Assembly (NCBI GenBank): GCA_017441585.1
Contig: JAFRWW010000017.1
Coordinates: forward strand, 1 to 59,262
DNA length: 59,262 nucleotides
Direction of reading: 5' to 3'
DNA from: Lachnospiraceae bacterium
GTDB lineage: Bacteria > Bacillota > Clostridia > Lachnospirales > Lachnospiraceae
Positions within the stretch are counted from its first letter, which is position 1; each line of letters begins with the position of its first letter. The translations under genes and the position numbers were made by a program. A model generated the notes under the pieces. It saw only the letters and a list, made by a program, of their open reading frames with translations. It made no database searches and was not told the DNA's origin. This document shows, piece by piece, positions 43,102 to 52,242 of the stretch.

Positions 43102-43449
43102 TTATGCGATCACTGAGGGCTCGTCACCCTTGGCAATATCCTCTTCTTCCACAACACTGACCGAAGAATCCTCTGAAGCAGGCTCCTCATCTTCAAGATC
43201 ACCAAAGACAGCTTCTTCATCCTGTGCGTCTCTTTGGGCGTTCAGATTTTTAGCCTCCTCATAAATATCCGCACAACCTTCCTGGATCGCGGTCACCTTA
43301 TCAAGCACATCATCCCTTGCACGAAGTGCCGCAGCCGTACAATGAACATAAACTTTTTTTGCATCCCTCGAAGACAAAATACGGATGCCCGCCGTGCCAA
43401 ACAATACTCCTGCTGCAAACAACCCCACTTTTTTCCAATGAAAATCCAT
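43102..43449 (-). CDS. DUF6110 small membrane-anchored protein
   Basis: The 115-aa protein has a short N-terminal hydrophobic segment (WKKVGLFAAGVLFGTAGIRI), then SSRDAKKVYVHCTAAALRAR, which I recognise as the DUF6110 pattern. A helix and a very acidic tail (DEEAVFGDLEDEEPASEDSS) follow. It ends 17 bp before the P-type ATPase. DUF6110 proteins are commonly encoded next to this kind of ATPase, so a metal-chaperone or accessory role is likely; the acidic tail could bind metal. Confidence 0.75.
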   Translation of the reverse strand: MDFHWKKVGLFAAGVLFGTAGIRILSSRDAKKVYVHCTAAALRARDDVLDKVTAIQEGCADIYEEAKNLNAQRDAQDEEAVFGDLEDEEPASEDSSVSVVEEEDIAKGDEPSVIA

Positions 43450-43464
43450 AATTTACCTCCTTCT

Positions 43465-43644
43465 TTATTGCTTTTCATGAGCCTTGGCGGTTGCGCACCC
43501 CTTACAGTGCGCGCAGTTTCCGCCGCAACAGCTCTTACCGTTCTTTTTATCTCTGATCAGGGTGAATATCGCTCCGGTCACCATCAGGATGAGCACTAAT
43601 GATATAAGGATGGTTCCAAGGTTAGCCATTATCCATGTCAACAT
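43465..43644 (-). CDS. FeoB-associated Cys-rich membrane protein
   Basis: The gene encodes 59 aa, too short for routine ORF cutoffs, and starts at ATG 43644 behind AAAGGAAG. The protein has an N-terminal membrane helix (LGTILISLVLILMVTGAIFT), a basic loop (IRDKKNGK) and a Cys cluster SCCGGNCAHCKGCATAK (five Cys, one His). This is the standard form of the Cys-rich protein encoded directly after FeoB in Bacillota, thought to assist ferrous iron uptake in the place of FeoC. It lies 67 bp after feoB. Confidence 0.88.
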   Translation of the reverse strand: MLTWIMANLGTILISLVLILMVTGAIFTLIRDKKNGKSCCGGNCAHCKGCATAKAHEKQ

Positions 43645-43711
43645 TTTTTACTTCCTTTCATCGTCAAACCGCTTTCTTACAACCGGATCGCGTTTTCACC
43701 ACCGGCAAACC

Positions 43712-46108
43712 TTAAGCTATGCTCGTAAGCTTTTCTGCCTCTTTATATCCCTTGATGAACAGCATGTATATGATGGCTGCCAGTGCCGCGATGGCAAATA
43801 ACAGACCGATTATATTTACATTGCCGGTAACGGCATTTCCAAACTGGGTGATCATAAAGGCTACCACATATGCGAAGCCGCACTGATAACCTATGGCAAA
43901 CCAGGTCCACTTCGCATTGTTCATCTCACGCTTTATGGCGCCGATGGCTGCAAAGCAGGGCGCGCACAGCAGATTAAATACCATGAATGAAAAGCCTGTC
44001 ACGCCGGTAAATGCCATTGACAAAGCCTTCCATGCAGTCACCTCGCCGCTGCCGTAGAGAATGCCCATGGTCCCCACGATGTTCTCCTTTGCCACAAGAC
44101 CGGTAAAGGATGCCACTGCAGCCTGCCAGTTACCCCAGCCAAGGGGAATGAATATCCAGGCAATGGCGCTGCCGATCTTTGCCAGGATCGAAAGCTCGAG
44201 TTCATCCTCAGCCAGCATACGAAAGCCCTCCGCGGTGAATCCGAAAAAGCTGGTGAACCATACCAGGATGGTGGAGAGCAAAATGATGGTTCCGGCCTTT
44301 TTGATAAAGGACCAGCCGCGCTCCCACATGGAACGAAGTACATTGCCAAGGGTCGGCATATGATAAGCGGGAAGCTCCATTACGAAGGGAGCAGGCTCGC
44401 CCGCAAACATCTTTGTCTTTTTAAGGATGATACCCGAAACCACGATGGCGGCCATACCAATGAAATATGCCGATGTGGACACCCATGCGGATCCGTCGAA
44501 GATAGCGCCTGCGATCATGGCGATGAAAGGAACCTTTGCCCCGCAGGGTATAAAGGTCGTGGTCATTATGGTCATTCGTCTGTCGCGCTCATTTTCGATG
44601 GTTCGACTGGCCATGATGCCGGGCACGCCGCAGCCTACGCCTATGAGCATGGGGATAAAGGATTTTCCCGACAGACCGAACTTTCTGAACACGCGGTCAA
44701 GCACAAAGGCGATACGTGCCATATAACCACAGGCCTCCAGAAAAGCCAGCATGAAGAAGAGCACCAGCATCTGGGGAACAAAGCCCAGCACGGCGCCTAC
44801 GCCGGCTACGATACCATCAAGTATGAGTCCCTTAAGCCATTCGGCTGCGCCCGCTGCATCAAGCACGGATTCCACTACTGCGGGAACTCCGGGAACCCAG
44901 GTACCGTAGTCTGCGGGATCGGGTTCGTCGCCTATCTCTTCCACAGTCTGAAGGGCAGCCTCATAATCCTCAAGGCTTGCTGTCTCCTCAATGGTCTCCA
45001 GAGTTTCCTCATCTTCTACGGTGTATGTGAAATCACCTGTAGGCTCTGTCCCGTTTTCCTCAACATATGCATCATATCCGTCCACGATGGCCGAGGCAGC
45101 GGAATATTCCTCTGCCAGGTCGCCGTATCCGCCATCCATGCCAAAGAGATGATAACCGTCTCCGAAGAGGCCGTCATTTGCCCAGTCCGTCGCCGGTGCA
45201 CCTACTGCCACCATTGCAACCCAGTAAACAAAGAACATTACAGCCACAAAGATCGGAAGACCCAAGATCCTGTTGGTCACGATCTTATCGATCTTATCCG
45301 ACACGGTGAGTTCACCCGCATTTTTCTTTTTATAGCAGGACTTTATAACCTCTGCGATATAGACATAACGCTCATTGGTGATTATGCTCTCCGCATCATC
45401 ATCCAATTCCTTCTCCGCAGCCTTGATATCATTCTCGATATGGGCCATGGTTTCGGCAGGGATGTTCATGCGGTTCAGTACCTTATCATCCCTTTCAAAG
45501 ATCTTTATGGCATACCACCTCTGCTGTTCCTCGGGCATGTCATGCACCACAGCCTCCTCAATATGGGCAATGGCATGTTCCACGGGGCCCGAGAAAGTAT
45601 GCATGGGAACCGTCTTTGTATCCTTAGCTGCCTTTATGGCCTCCTCGGCAGCCTCCATGACGCCTTCTCCCTTAAGGGCCGATATGTCAACCACCTTACA
45701 GCCCAGCTGACGGGATAATTCTTCAAGCTTGATCACATCGCCGTTCTTTTTGACGATATCCATCATATTTACTGCTATCACCACGGGGATGCCCAGTTCC
45801 GTCAGCTGTGTGGTCAGATAGAGGTTTCTCTCCAGATTGGTACCATCGATGATATTCAGGATCGCATCGGGGCGCTCGTTTATCAGATAGTTTCTGGCGA
45901 CCACTTCCTCCAAAGTATAAGGAGAGAGTGAATATATACCCGGAAGATCCATGATGGTCACATCATCATGATTCTTAAGTTTTCCTTCCTTCTTTTCAAC
46001 GGTTACGCCGGGCCAGTTACCCACAAACTGGTTCGAACCTGTCAATGCATTGAACAATGTAGTCTTACCACTGTTCGGATTACCTGCTAGTGCAATACAA
46101 ATGCTCAT
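43712..46108 (-). CDS. feoB: ferrous iron transporter FeoB
   Basis: This 798-aa protein has an N-terminal G-protein domain: G1 GNPNSGKTT (9-17), G3 DLPGIYSLSP and G4 NMMD. A helical GDI-like segment follows (about 165-265), then a membrane permease with two gate regions (GCGVPGIMASRTIENERDRR and LLCAPCFAAIGAIKREMNNA). A roughly 100-residue acidic, Tyr-rich insertion lies in the loop after the first membrane helix (DGYHLFGMDGGYGDLAEEYS and onward). It takes up ferrous iron under anoxia. It is preceded by two feoA genes and followed by the Cys-rich partner. Expression is likely controlled by the DtxR-like protein at 46927 through the operators at 46665-46742. Confidence 0.96.
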   Translation of the reverse strand: MSICIALAGNPNSGKTTLFNALTGSNQFVGNWPGVTVEKKEGKLKNHDDVTIMDLPGIYSLSPYTLEEVVARNYLINERPDAILNIIDGTNLERNLYLTTQLTELGIPVVIAVNMMDIVKKNGDVIKLEELSRQLGCKVVDISALKGEGVMEAAEEAIKAAKDTKTVPMHTFSGPVEHAIAHIEEAVVHDMPEEQQRWYAIKIFERDDKVLNRMNIPAETMAHIENDIKAAEKELDDDAESIITNERYVYIAEVIKSCYKKKNAGELTVSDKIDKIVTNRILGLPIFVAVMFFVYWVAMVAVGAPATDWANDGLFGDGYHLFGMDGGYGDLAEEYSAASAIVDGYDAYVEENGTEPTGDFTYTVEDEETLETIEETASLEDYEAALQTVEEIGDEPDPADYGTWVPGVPAVVESVLDAAGAAEWLKGLILDGIVAGVGAVLGFVPQMLVLFFMLAFLEACGYMARIAFVLDRVFRKFGLSGKSFIPMLIGVGCGVPGIMASRTIENERDRRMTIMTTTFIPCGAKVPFIAMIAGAIFDGSAWVSTSAYFIGMAAIVVSGIILKKTKMFAGEPAPFVMELPAYHMPTLGNVLRSMWERGWSFIKKAGTIILLSTILVWFTSFFGFTAEGFRMLAEDELELSILAKIGSAIAWIFIPLGWGNWQAAVASFTGLVAKENIVGTMGILYGSGEVTAWKALSMAFTGVTGFSFMVFNLLCAPCFAAIGAIKREMNNAKWTWFAIGYQCGFAYVVAFMITQFGNAVTGNVNIIGLLFAIAALAAIIYMLFIKGYKEAEKLTSIA

Positions 46109-46189
46109 TTTTATACTTCCTTTCTTTCATAAATCCGCAAAAATAAATCTTAAAATCCCATCATGTTTTACCGGAATGACCGCCAAAAA

Positions 46190-46411
46190 CTACTCAACCT
46201 CGATCATCTCGGCATCCGCCTTGCGCAATGAAAGCTCATAATTTCTCACATTCACCTCTATGGGATCGCCCAATGGTGCCACCTTGCGGACATATACCGA
46301 AGTGTTCTTCGTGATACCCATGTCCATGATCCTGCGCTTTACGGCGCCTTCACCGTGCAGCTTAACCACCACCACGGTTTCTCCGACTTTCACGTCTTTC
46401 AAAGTTTTCAT
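46190..46411 (-). CDS. feoA: FeoA domain protein (second)
   Basis: This 73-aa SH3-like protein reads MKTLKDVKVGETVVVVKLHG, EGAVKRRIMDMGITKNTSVY and ends in NYELSLRKADAEMIEVE. It contains the R.R.MDMG...G/N..V pattern and the final LR..EA..I segment of FeoA. FeoA proteins interact with FeoB and support its function. It is 81 bp upstream of feoB and 16 bp after the other feoA. Confidence 0.92.
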   Translation of the reverse strand: MKTLKDVKVGETVVVVKLHGEGAVKRRIMDMGITKNTSVYVRKVAPLGDPIEVNVRNYELSLRKADAEMIEVE

Positions 46412-46427
46412 AAATCTCCTCCTATAT

Positions 46428-46640
46428 TTAAACCATTATCCTTCTTGCCAGCTCCTCGCTGACTGCCACACGGCTTTCCTTTACCTTCACTATCAGATTC
46501 TCACCGAGGGTGTTCACTACGCTAACTTCACCACCCACATTAAAGCCCAGATCCTCCAGATGTTTTTTCACTTCGGCACTTCCACCGATCTTTTTAATTA
46601 TCAAAGGCTTACTTTTGTCCGCATAGATAAGAGGCATCAT
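46428..46640 (-). CDS. feoA: FeoA domain protein (first)
   Basis: The start is taken at ATG 46640 (MMPLIYADKS), well spaced from GAGGAGA; a GTG at 46646 is nearer the ribosome site and less likely. The 70-aa protein has the FeoA core (KKHLEDLGFNVGGEVSVVNT, ENLIVKVKESRVAVSEELAR) but is more diverged than the second copy. The operon starts with this gene, just downstream of the three TTAG-N6-CTAA operators. Confidence 0.9.
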   Translation of the reverse strand: MMPLIYADKSKPLIIKKIGGSAEVKKHLEDLGFNVGGEVSVVNTLGENLIVKVKESRVAVSEELARRIMV

Positions 46641-46664
46641 TTCCACTCTCCTCGTCTTAAATAA

Positions 46665-46742
46665 TTAGAATATGCTAACCTTTCGTTTCAAAAAATAGTT
46701 AGGAGGTCCTAACCGATACATATTGTAGTTAGCAAAGTCTAA
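46665..46742. promoter_or_regulatory. three DtxR-type operators upstream of feo
   Basis: TTAG-N6-CTAA occurs at 46665-46678, 46699-46712 (within the palindrome GTTAGG-AGGT-CCTAAC, 46698-46713) and 46729-46742. Centres are 34 and 30 bp apart, about three helical turns. The sequence matches the core of the DtxR/IdeR consensus. They lie between feoA (minus) and the DtxR-like gene (plus), so iron-dependent repression of both is likely. Confidence 0.7.
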
Positions 46743-46926
46743 TCTGTCAAGTATTTTTTTATTTTATGAAAAAGCATCTTGAAAAAAATGCCCGGAAGCA
46801 TTGATTTTATGCGATTTTTGATTGTGAGATCTACGATTATATGGTATGCTTATTCATGGTTTTTATAACAGATAAGAAGAAAAGATCAGTCAGATATAAG
46901 CTGTTATTTATTGAGGTGAGAATACT

Positions 46927-47298
46927 ATGGCACTACAGGAATCCGGAGAAATGTACCTTGAAACAATATATGTCCTCTCCCAGAAAAATGCCAACGTCAG
47001 AAGCGTGGATGTGAGCGAACATATGGGATATTCAAAGCCCTCAGTCACCAGGGCCATAGGTGTTTTGAGGGAAGAAGGACTGGTAAAAAAAGACAGCGAC
47101 GGATTTTTAAAGCTCACGGAAGCGGGACTCATCCTGGCAAAACGCATATATGAGAGACATACCGTATTATCCGGTATGCTCATGAAGCTCGGAGTCGATG
47201 AAAAAACCGCCACCGAAGACGCCTGCAGGATCGAGCATTATATAAGCGATGCGACCTTTGACGCCATCAAGGCTCACATGATCAAATACGATTCGTAG
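46927..47298 (+). CDS. DtxR-family iron-dependent repressor of the feo operon
   Basis: This 123-aa protein has a GAGGTGAG ribosome site. It carries a winged helix (EMYLETIYVLSQKNANVRSV, recognition helix KPSVTRAIGVLREEG), a wing ending LTEAGLILAKRIYERHTVLS, and metal-ligand helices with ERH and EDACRIEHYIS. It lacks the SH3-like domain. It is divergent from feoAAB across the three operators. Its close similarity to the 30190 gene suggests duplication. The last 17 bp overlap the 3' end of the convergent addB gene. Confidence 0.88.
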   Translation: MALQESGEMYLETIYVLSQKNANVRSVDVSEHMGYSKPSVTRAIGVLREEGLVKKDSDGFLKLTEAGLILAKRIYERHTVLSGMLMKLGVDEKTATEDACRIEHYISDATFDAIKAHMIKYDS

Positions 47299-50200
47299 CA
47301 GCCATGGCCTCCAATGCCTCTTCCTTTGTCATATCCGGGGCCTCATTATACTCATAGCCCCTTACCTTTTCATCAAATCCGCAGATAGCGGAATATCTGC
47401 ACCAGTCGCAGGCTGTGCGATCACCCTGTCTGTACGGATGTACCTTAATATTTCCGTCTTTTATCTCTCCGGCCAGTTCCCTTGCCTTAACCTCGGCATA
47501 TCCTGTAACGGCCTCGATGGTATCGGACATGGCCACCTGGGAACGCGAATCCGGCTGACCATCCTTTTTTATGGTCACTTTCACCACATGGGACTTTCCC
47601 TCCAGATTTCTGTCCATATGCCTTATGACCTCGGGATCGCCATCCAGCACGCCGGAGAGCACCAGCATATCCCTTATGCCCGTCTCCAGCGCTTCGGGAT
47701 CCGGCTCCTCATCCCGGGAAAGCTCTATCAGCGGATCATGGATATGATAATAAAACATGCCCGCCTGACGTATCACTGCTTCGGGGTATCCTTTTGATAA
47801 AAGAAGGGCCGCCTCCTTTAAGTACAAAGGAAGCTGAAGGGATTTCCCCATATAAACCTCTGTGGGATCCAGCTCGTTCTTGCCGGATTTATAATCCACT
47901 ACCCTGAGTAATATCTCATCCCCTTGTCTGTAAACATCCAGTCTGTCTATGGTACCCTTAAAATCAGTATTTTTAAATTTATATTCCGTGCCCACGGGAG
48001 AAAAGTCACCCTGCTTTATCTGGTAGGTTATCACCTCCAGATTCTTTTTCATGACTCTTCTGATGCGATTTTCCATATAGGCTGAGCGTGCACTATCGTG
48101 CAGGGCAGTCATGGACACTCCGCCCGACAGTATCTCATCCATGGATCTTTGGATCAGATCAGCTTTTTGCGCATCCTCCAGACGGTTCCAGTCACCGCCG
48201 GTTTCTTTTTCCACCAGATCAAAATACACCTTGATGATCCTGTGATATATGCTTCCCAGATCCCTCATCTCAAAAGAAAGCTCCCGCCTTTCCTTAAGTC
48301 TCAGGCCATAATTCAAAAAATGCTCATAGGGACAGGACGCATACTGTTCCAGACGGCTGATGGAGCTTAACAGTATCCCTCCGTAGAGAGCGTCTGCCGC
48401 GGCCCTGGAAATTGGATCGTGTACATATATCCTGAAGGCATGGTCTATCATATGCCTGAGGAGAGCGTGATACTCTTTTTTAGCTGCAAAGTATGAAAAC
48501 AGCTGCCGGTACTCATCCTCCCCGGCATAGCGCAGAAGTGCTGCCAAAAGATAAAGCGCCTCTTTTTCGGTATAGACATCCTCCGGAGCTATAGTGTCCG
48601 GGATCCTTTCGACCTTAAGCTTTATGAACATGCCAAGAAGCGTCTGCACAAGATATGAGGGTATACGCCTGCTGCCATCCGGCGCCGACAGCGAATAGGA
48701 AAGAAACAGGCCGTTCTTTGCCTTCGTCAGATACATATACAGGTAAAAGCGCTGGGTAAAAGCCGCCTCCTGCGTAGACTCCGAGAGCACCAGTCCCTTC
48801 TCCTCCAGGAGCCTGCGGTCGATCTCAGACAAAAGGCCGCTCTTTTTCATATCCGGGGGGATTATGGAATCATTTACTCCCATCAGGAAAAGATATTTGA
48901 TCTCCCCTACCCTGCAGCGCTCTATATCACCGATCATAACCCTGTCCGCCCCGGGGGGAAGGATGCCCACGGAAGCCTCCATAAGTCCGCTGTTCAATAT
49001 ATCCCCCAGCTCACTGACGCTGAGTTTCTCGCCATTTAAAAATTCCACACACTGATCCATCAGGGAAATAAGTGCCCCGTACATCTGTCTGTACTCATCA
49101 GCTCTTATCCTGTCGCCACTGTCCGAAAAACCCACGGCAAATCTTTCAAAGGTACCGTAAATGTCCAGTTTCTCCAGAAAATCATAAAGGGTCCTTATAA
49201 GATGATCCACATCATCCTTTCTCTTGGGGCCAAAGCCTTCCATGATACCTTCCGTCAGGGCGACAAAACGCCGGCGAAGGAGATTAAGCTGCTCTATAAG
49301 TTCCCCGTCTTCATACTCTCCGGGGACAGCCACCCATTCTTTTTGATACTGTGTCCTTCGTTTTATGCCGGCAGCTAAGACATAATTTTCCATGATCATT
49401 ATCTCAGCCCCGGAAAAAGGAGCAAAGCCGGTCTTTAAAAATCTGAACACGCTCTGATAGGAATAGGAAGTCACAGTCATGTCGACTATGGCACCGATCA
49501 GTTCACAAAGGGGATTAAAAGAAACAGACCTTCTCTCATCAATAAAAAAGGGGATCTCATATTTGACCATTTCGGTCATCAGAAATCTCCCATAGTTTTC
49601 TTCATCTCCGGTTAAGACAGCAATGTCACCAAAGCCTGCCTTCTTTTCCTTAACAAGCTTCAGAACAGATCTGCAGACATACTCCGCCTCCTGACGAAGA
49701 TCCGACGCCTCGTGTATTGAGATGGAAATGACATCTTTGTTATATGTTTGTCCGTCCTGACAGGGCCGTGGTCTGAACAGTCTTTCAGAGAGGAATACAA
49801 ATTCCGGCACATGGGGGAACCTTTTTTGTGACACCAGCGTCATCGGATCCTCCACCGGCACGGCAGGCTCTTCCAGGGCAAGCCTGACAAGCTGTCTCAC
49901 CGTATTGATCCCAAGCGAGAAAAGCTCCGTCTGAGGAGATCTCCCGGCAGTATTCGTATTAAACAGAAAGCCACCTTCAACAAGGTGCTCACGGCCCAAA
50001 GTGACAGTGACCACCAGTCTCTTGCACTTTCTCATAAGGCAGCCCAAAAAACGCAGCTGCACGGGCGTAAAGCCGGTATATCCGTCCAGATATATCTCAC
50101 AGTCATCAAGAAAAGCGGCCTTATCCATAACCCGGATAGCCCTATCCAGCAATTCCTCCGGGACTATGTATTTATCCTTAAGATATGCCATCATCCTGTC

Positions 50201-50704
50201 ATAGAGATATTCTATATCTTCCAGTTTGCCCGCAAGGAGTGCATCGCTGATCCGCCCGGAAGCAAAAAGGTCTTCCGCGATCCGGTGAATATCCCCCGGC
50301 GACATATCATACTGCATCATCTCCGATATCACGGATTTAAGTTCATCTATACAGCCGGGCTTATTAAGCTTTCCCTTAAGTATCTTAAGTTCATCCGCAT
50401 GCTTCGAAGCAAGAGCCCTGAGGATCATGCTTTTTCCCGTATCACCCAGCATGACCCCCGCCGACACTCCGGCCTCGTCAAAGATCCTGTGGGCCAGACG
50501 GGAAAAACTAAGGACATCTATGTTCATGATCCCCTTGTTGGGGCTCTTTTGAACGATGTCCCTCTGTGTCTGCATGTTGAACTGCTCGGGAACCAGGATC
50601 AGGAAATTACGATTCCGATCCCCGGCTGCTCTTCCCAGTATCTGGGCATACATGGTATATGTCTTGCCGCTTCCGGCTTCTCCTGCTATGAACTGTAATG
50701 ACAT
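47282..50704 (-). CDS. addB: AddAB helicase-nuclease subunit AddB
   Basis: This 1140-aa protein is the standard length. The N-terminal Walker A GEAGSGKTYTMYAQI is retained, and a large inactivated-helicase body follows. The C-terminal PD-(D/E)XK nuclease has FKGTIDRLDVYRQGDEILLR and VVDYKSGKNELD. The Cys residues of the Fe-S cluster are seen in QYASCPYEHF and in ACDWCRYSAICGF (one plus three Cys). It lies 3 bp after gatB, so it is at the end of the aspS-gatCAB run. Its 3' end overlaps the convergent DtxR-like gene. Unlike the usual addBA pair it is separated from addA by about 11 kb of metal and export genes. Confidence 0.95.
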   Translation of the reverse strand: MSLQFIAGEAGSGKTYTMYAQILGRAAGDRNRNFLILVPEQFNMQTQRDIVQKSPNKGIMNIDVLSFSRLAHRIFDEAGVSAGVMLGDTGKSMILRALASKHADELKILKGKLNKPGCIDELKSVISEMMQYDMSPGDIHRIAEDLFASGRISDALLAGKLEDIEYLYDRMMAYLKDKYIVPEELLDRAIRVMDKAAFLDDCEIYLDGYTGFTPVQLRFLGCLMRKCKRLVVTVTLGREHLVEGGFLFNTNTAGRSPQTELFSLGINTVRQLVRLALEEPAVPVEDPMTLVSQKRFPHVPEFVFLSERLFRPRPCQDGQTYNKDVISISIHEASDLRQEAEYVCRSVLKLVKEKKAGFGDIAVLTGDEENYGRFLMTEMVKYEIPFFIDERRSVSFNPLCELIGAIVDMTVTSYSYQSVFRFLKTGFAPFSGAEIMIMENYVLAAGIKRRTQYQKEWVAVPGEYEDGELIEQLNLLRRRFVALTEGIMEGFGPKRKDDVDHLIRTLYDFLEKLDIYGTFERFAVGFSDSGDRIRADEYRQMYGALISLMDQCVEFLNGEKLSVSELGDILNSGLMEASVGILPPGADRVMIGDIERCRVGEIKYLFLMGVNDSIIPPDMKKSGLLSEIDRRLLEEKGLVLSESTQEAAFTQRFYLYMYLTKAKNGLFLSYSLSAPDGSRRIPSYLVQTLLGMFIKLKVERIPDTIAPEDVYTEKEALYLLAALLRYAGEDEYRQLFSYFAAKKEYHALLRHMIDHAFRIYVHDPISRAAADALYGGILLSSISRLEQYASCPYEHFLNYGLRLKERRELSFEMRDLGSIYHRIIKVYFDLVEKETGGDWNRLEDAQKADLIQRSMDEILSGGVSMTALHDSARSAYMENRIRRVMKKNLEVITYQIKQGDFSPVGTEYKFKNTDFKGTIDRLDVYRQGDEILLRVVDYKSGKNELDPTEVYMGKSLQLPLYLKEAALLLSKGYPEAVIRQAGMFYYHIHDPLIELSRDEEPDPEALETGIRDMLVLSGVLDGDPEVIRHMDRNLEGKSHVVKVTIKKDGQPDSRSQVAMSDTIEAVTGYAEVKARELAGEIKDGNIKVHPYRQGDRTACDWCRYSAICGFDEKVRGYEYNEAPDMTKEEALEAMAATNRI

Positions 50705-50707
50705 ATA

Positions 50708-52138
50708 TTATAAACGTTCCTTTATGAGACGGTTCACCTCACCGGGATCCGCCTGTCCCTTCATGGCCTTCATAACCTGTCCCACGATGGCTCCAATGGC
50801 CTTTTCCTTGCCGGCGTGATAATCTTCCACCGCCTTGGGGCAGGCTGCGATGGCGGCCTCCACAGCTGCTGTCAGGGCGCCTGTATCCTGAACAGTGATA
50901 AGATCATGCTCCGTTGCATACTCAAGAGGCGATACGCCCTCTTCAAACATGGCCTCAAAGACCTTCTTTGCATTGATATTGTTAAGCTGCCTTTCCTCGG
51001 TCATGGAAACAAGCTTAGCCAGATGAACAGGTGACAGCTTCACATCCTGGGCGTCCTGTCCCTTTTCCTTTAAAAGCCTCATGGTCTCGCCCATCAGCCA
51101 GTTGGACACCTTTTTGGGATCGGCCCCAAGCTTTACCGTCTCTTCAAACAGATCGGCCATATGCTTGGCGGAGGTGATGATCTCTATATCATAATCAGGT
51201 ATGCCGAACTCACTGCGATAGCGCTCCATCTTGGCGTCCCTGAACTCAGGCTCTTTAGCCTTTATCTCATCTATCATCTCCTCGGATACCACCACGGGAA
51301 CCAGATCCGGATCGGGGAAGTACCTGTAATCCTGAGCATCCTCCTTGGATCTCATGGCGTAGGACTCACCCTTTACATCATCCCATCTTCTGGTCTCCTG
51401 AACCACCTGACCGCCGGATTCCAGTATATCTATCTGACGCTCCCTCTCACCCTCTATGGCGTGGGAAATGGCGGTAAAGGAATTCAGGTTCTTCATCTCC
51501 GTCCTGGTGCCGAAGGTATCGCTGCCCTTTTCCCTTACGGACAGATTCACATCCGCTCTCATGGAGCCCTCCTGGAGCTTGCAGTCAGAAGCGCCCAGAT
51601 ACTGTATGAGCATGCGCAGCTTTTCAAGATAGTTTATGACCTCCGTGGCAGAGCGCATATCAGGCTCCGACACTATCTCTATAAGAGGAACTCCCGACCT
51701 GTTGTAATCCACCAGAGAAGCGTCATCCCAGTCATCATGGTTCAGCTTGCCCGCATCCTCCTCCATATGGATTTCATGGATGCCCACAAACTTTTTATTC
51801 CCCTCATCATCACTTATCTCCACCTTACCATTCCTGCAGATGGGCAGATAAAGCTGGGATATCTGATAATTCTGAGGGTTATCGGGATAGAAATAATTCT
51901 TCCTGTCAAACTTACCATACCTGGTGATATCACAGTTTGTGGCAAGGCCCACGGCTATGGCGTATTCCAGCACCTGCTTATTGAGCACGGGCAGGGAACC
52001 AGGCATGCCCGTACACACAGGGCATGTATGCATGTTCGGCGCTGCTCCGAAGGCTGTGGAGCAGGAGCAGAATATCTTTGTCTTTGTGGCAAGTTCCACA
52101 TGGACCTCAAGGCCTATGACGGTTTCGTATTCTCTCAT
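50708..52138 (-). CDS. gatB: Asp-tRNA(Asn)/Glu-tRNA(Gln) amidotransferase subunit B
   Basis: This 476-aa protein reads YETVIGLEVHVELATKTKIF, then CSTAFGAAPNMHTCPVCTGM with Cys zinc ligands, and later SMRADVNLSVRE. It has the tail domain ending VMKAMKGQADPGEVNRLIKE. It is the kinase/transamidase-docking subunit of GatCAB, which converts mischarged Asp-tRNA(Asn) and Glu-tRNA(Gln). A 104-bp gap containing a dispersed repeat separates it from gatA. addB starts 3 bp after its stop. Confidence 0.97.
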   Translation of the reverse strand: MREYETVIGLEVHVELATKTKIFCSCSTAFGAAPNMHTCPVCTGMPGSLPVLNKQVLEYAIAVGLATNCDITRYGKFDRKNYFYPDNPQNYQISQLYLPICRNGKVEISDDEGNKKFVGIHEIHMEEDAGKLNHDDWDDASLVDYNRSGVPLIEIVSEPDMRSATEVINYLEKLRMLIQYLGASDCKLQEGSMRADVNLSVREKGSDTFGTRTEMKNLNSFTAISHAIEGERERQIDILESGGQVVQETRRWDDVKGESYAMRSKEDAQDYRYFPDPDLVPVVVSEEMIDEIKAKEPEFRDAKMERYRSEFGIPDYDIEIITSAKHMADLFEETVKLGADPKKVSNWLMGETMRLLKEKGQDAQDVKLSPVHLAKLVSMTEERQLNNINAKKVFEAMFEEGVSPLEYATEHDLITVQDTGALTAAVEAAIAACPKAVEDYHAGKEKAIGAIVGQVMKAMKGQADPGEVNRLIKERL

Positions 52139-52202
52139 GACTTAATATTTCTCCATGTATTTATCATAAATATACACTATCAGCTCTATGATATTCTTTA
52201 TC

Positions 52203-52238
52203 CGGTGTCATCCTTAAGAGCATTGCGACGAAGGATCC
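52203..52238. repeat. dispersed palindromic repeat (reverse copy) between gatA and gatB
   Basis: Read on the minus strand: GGATCCTTCGTCGCAATGCT then CTTAAGGATGACA. It has the same outer arms as the other copies, with a longer middle. Confidence 0.55.
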
Positions 52239-52242
52239 CTGA

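Noticed and set aside
44360..45718. 452-codon plus-strand frame opposite feoB
   Set aside because: Antisense shadow; feoB motifs on the other strand are complete.
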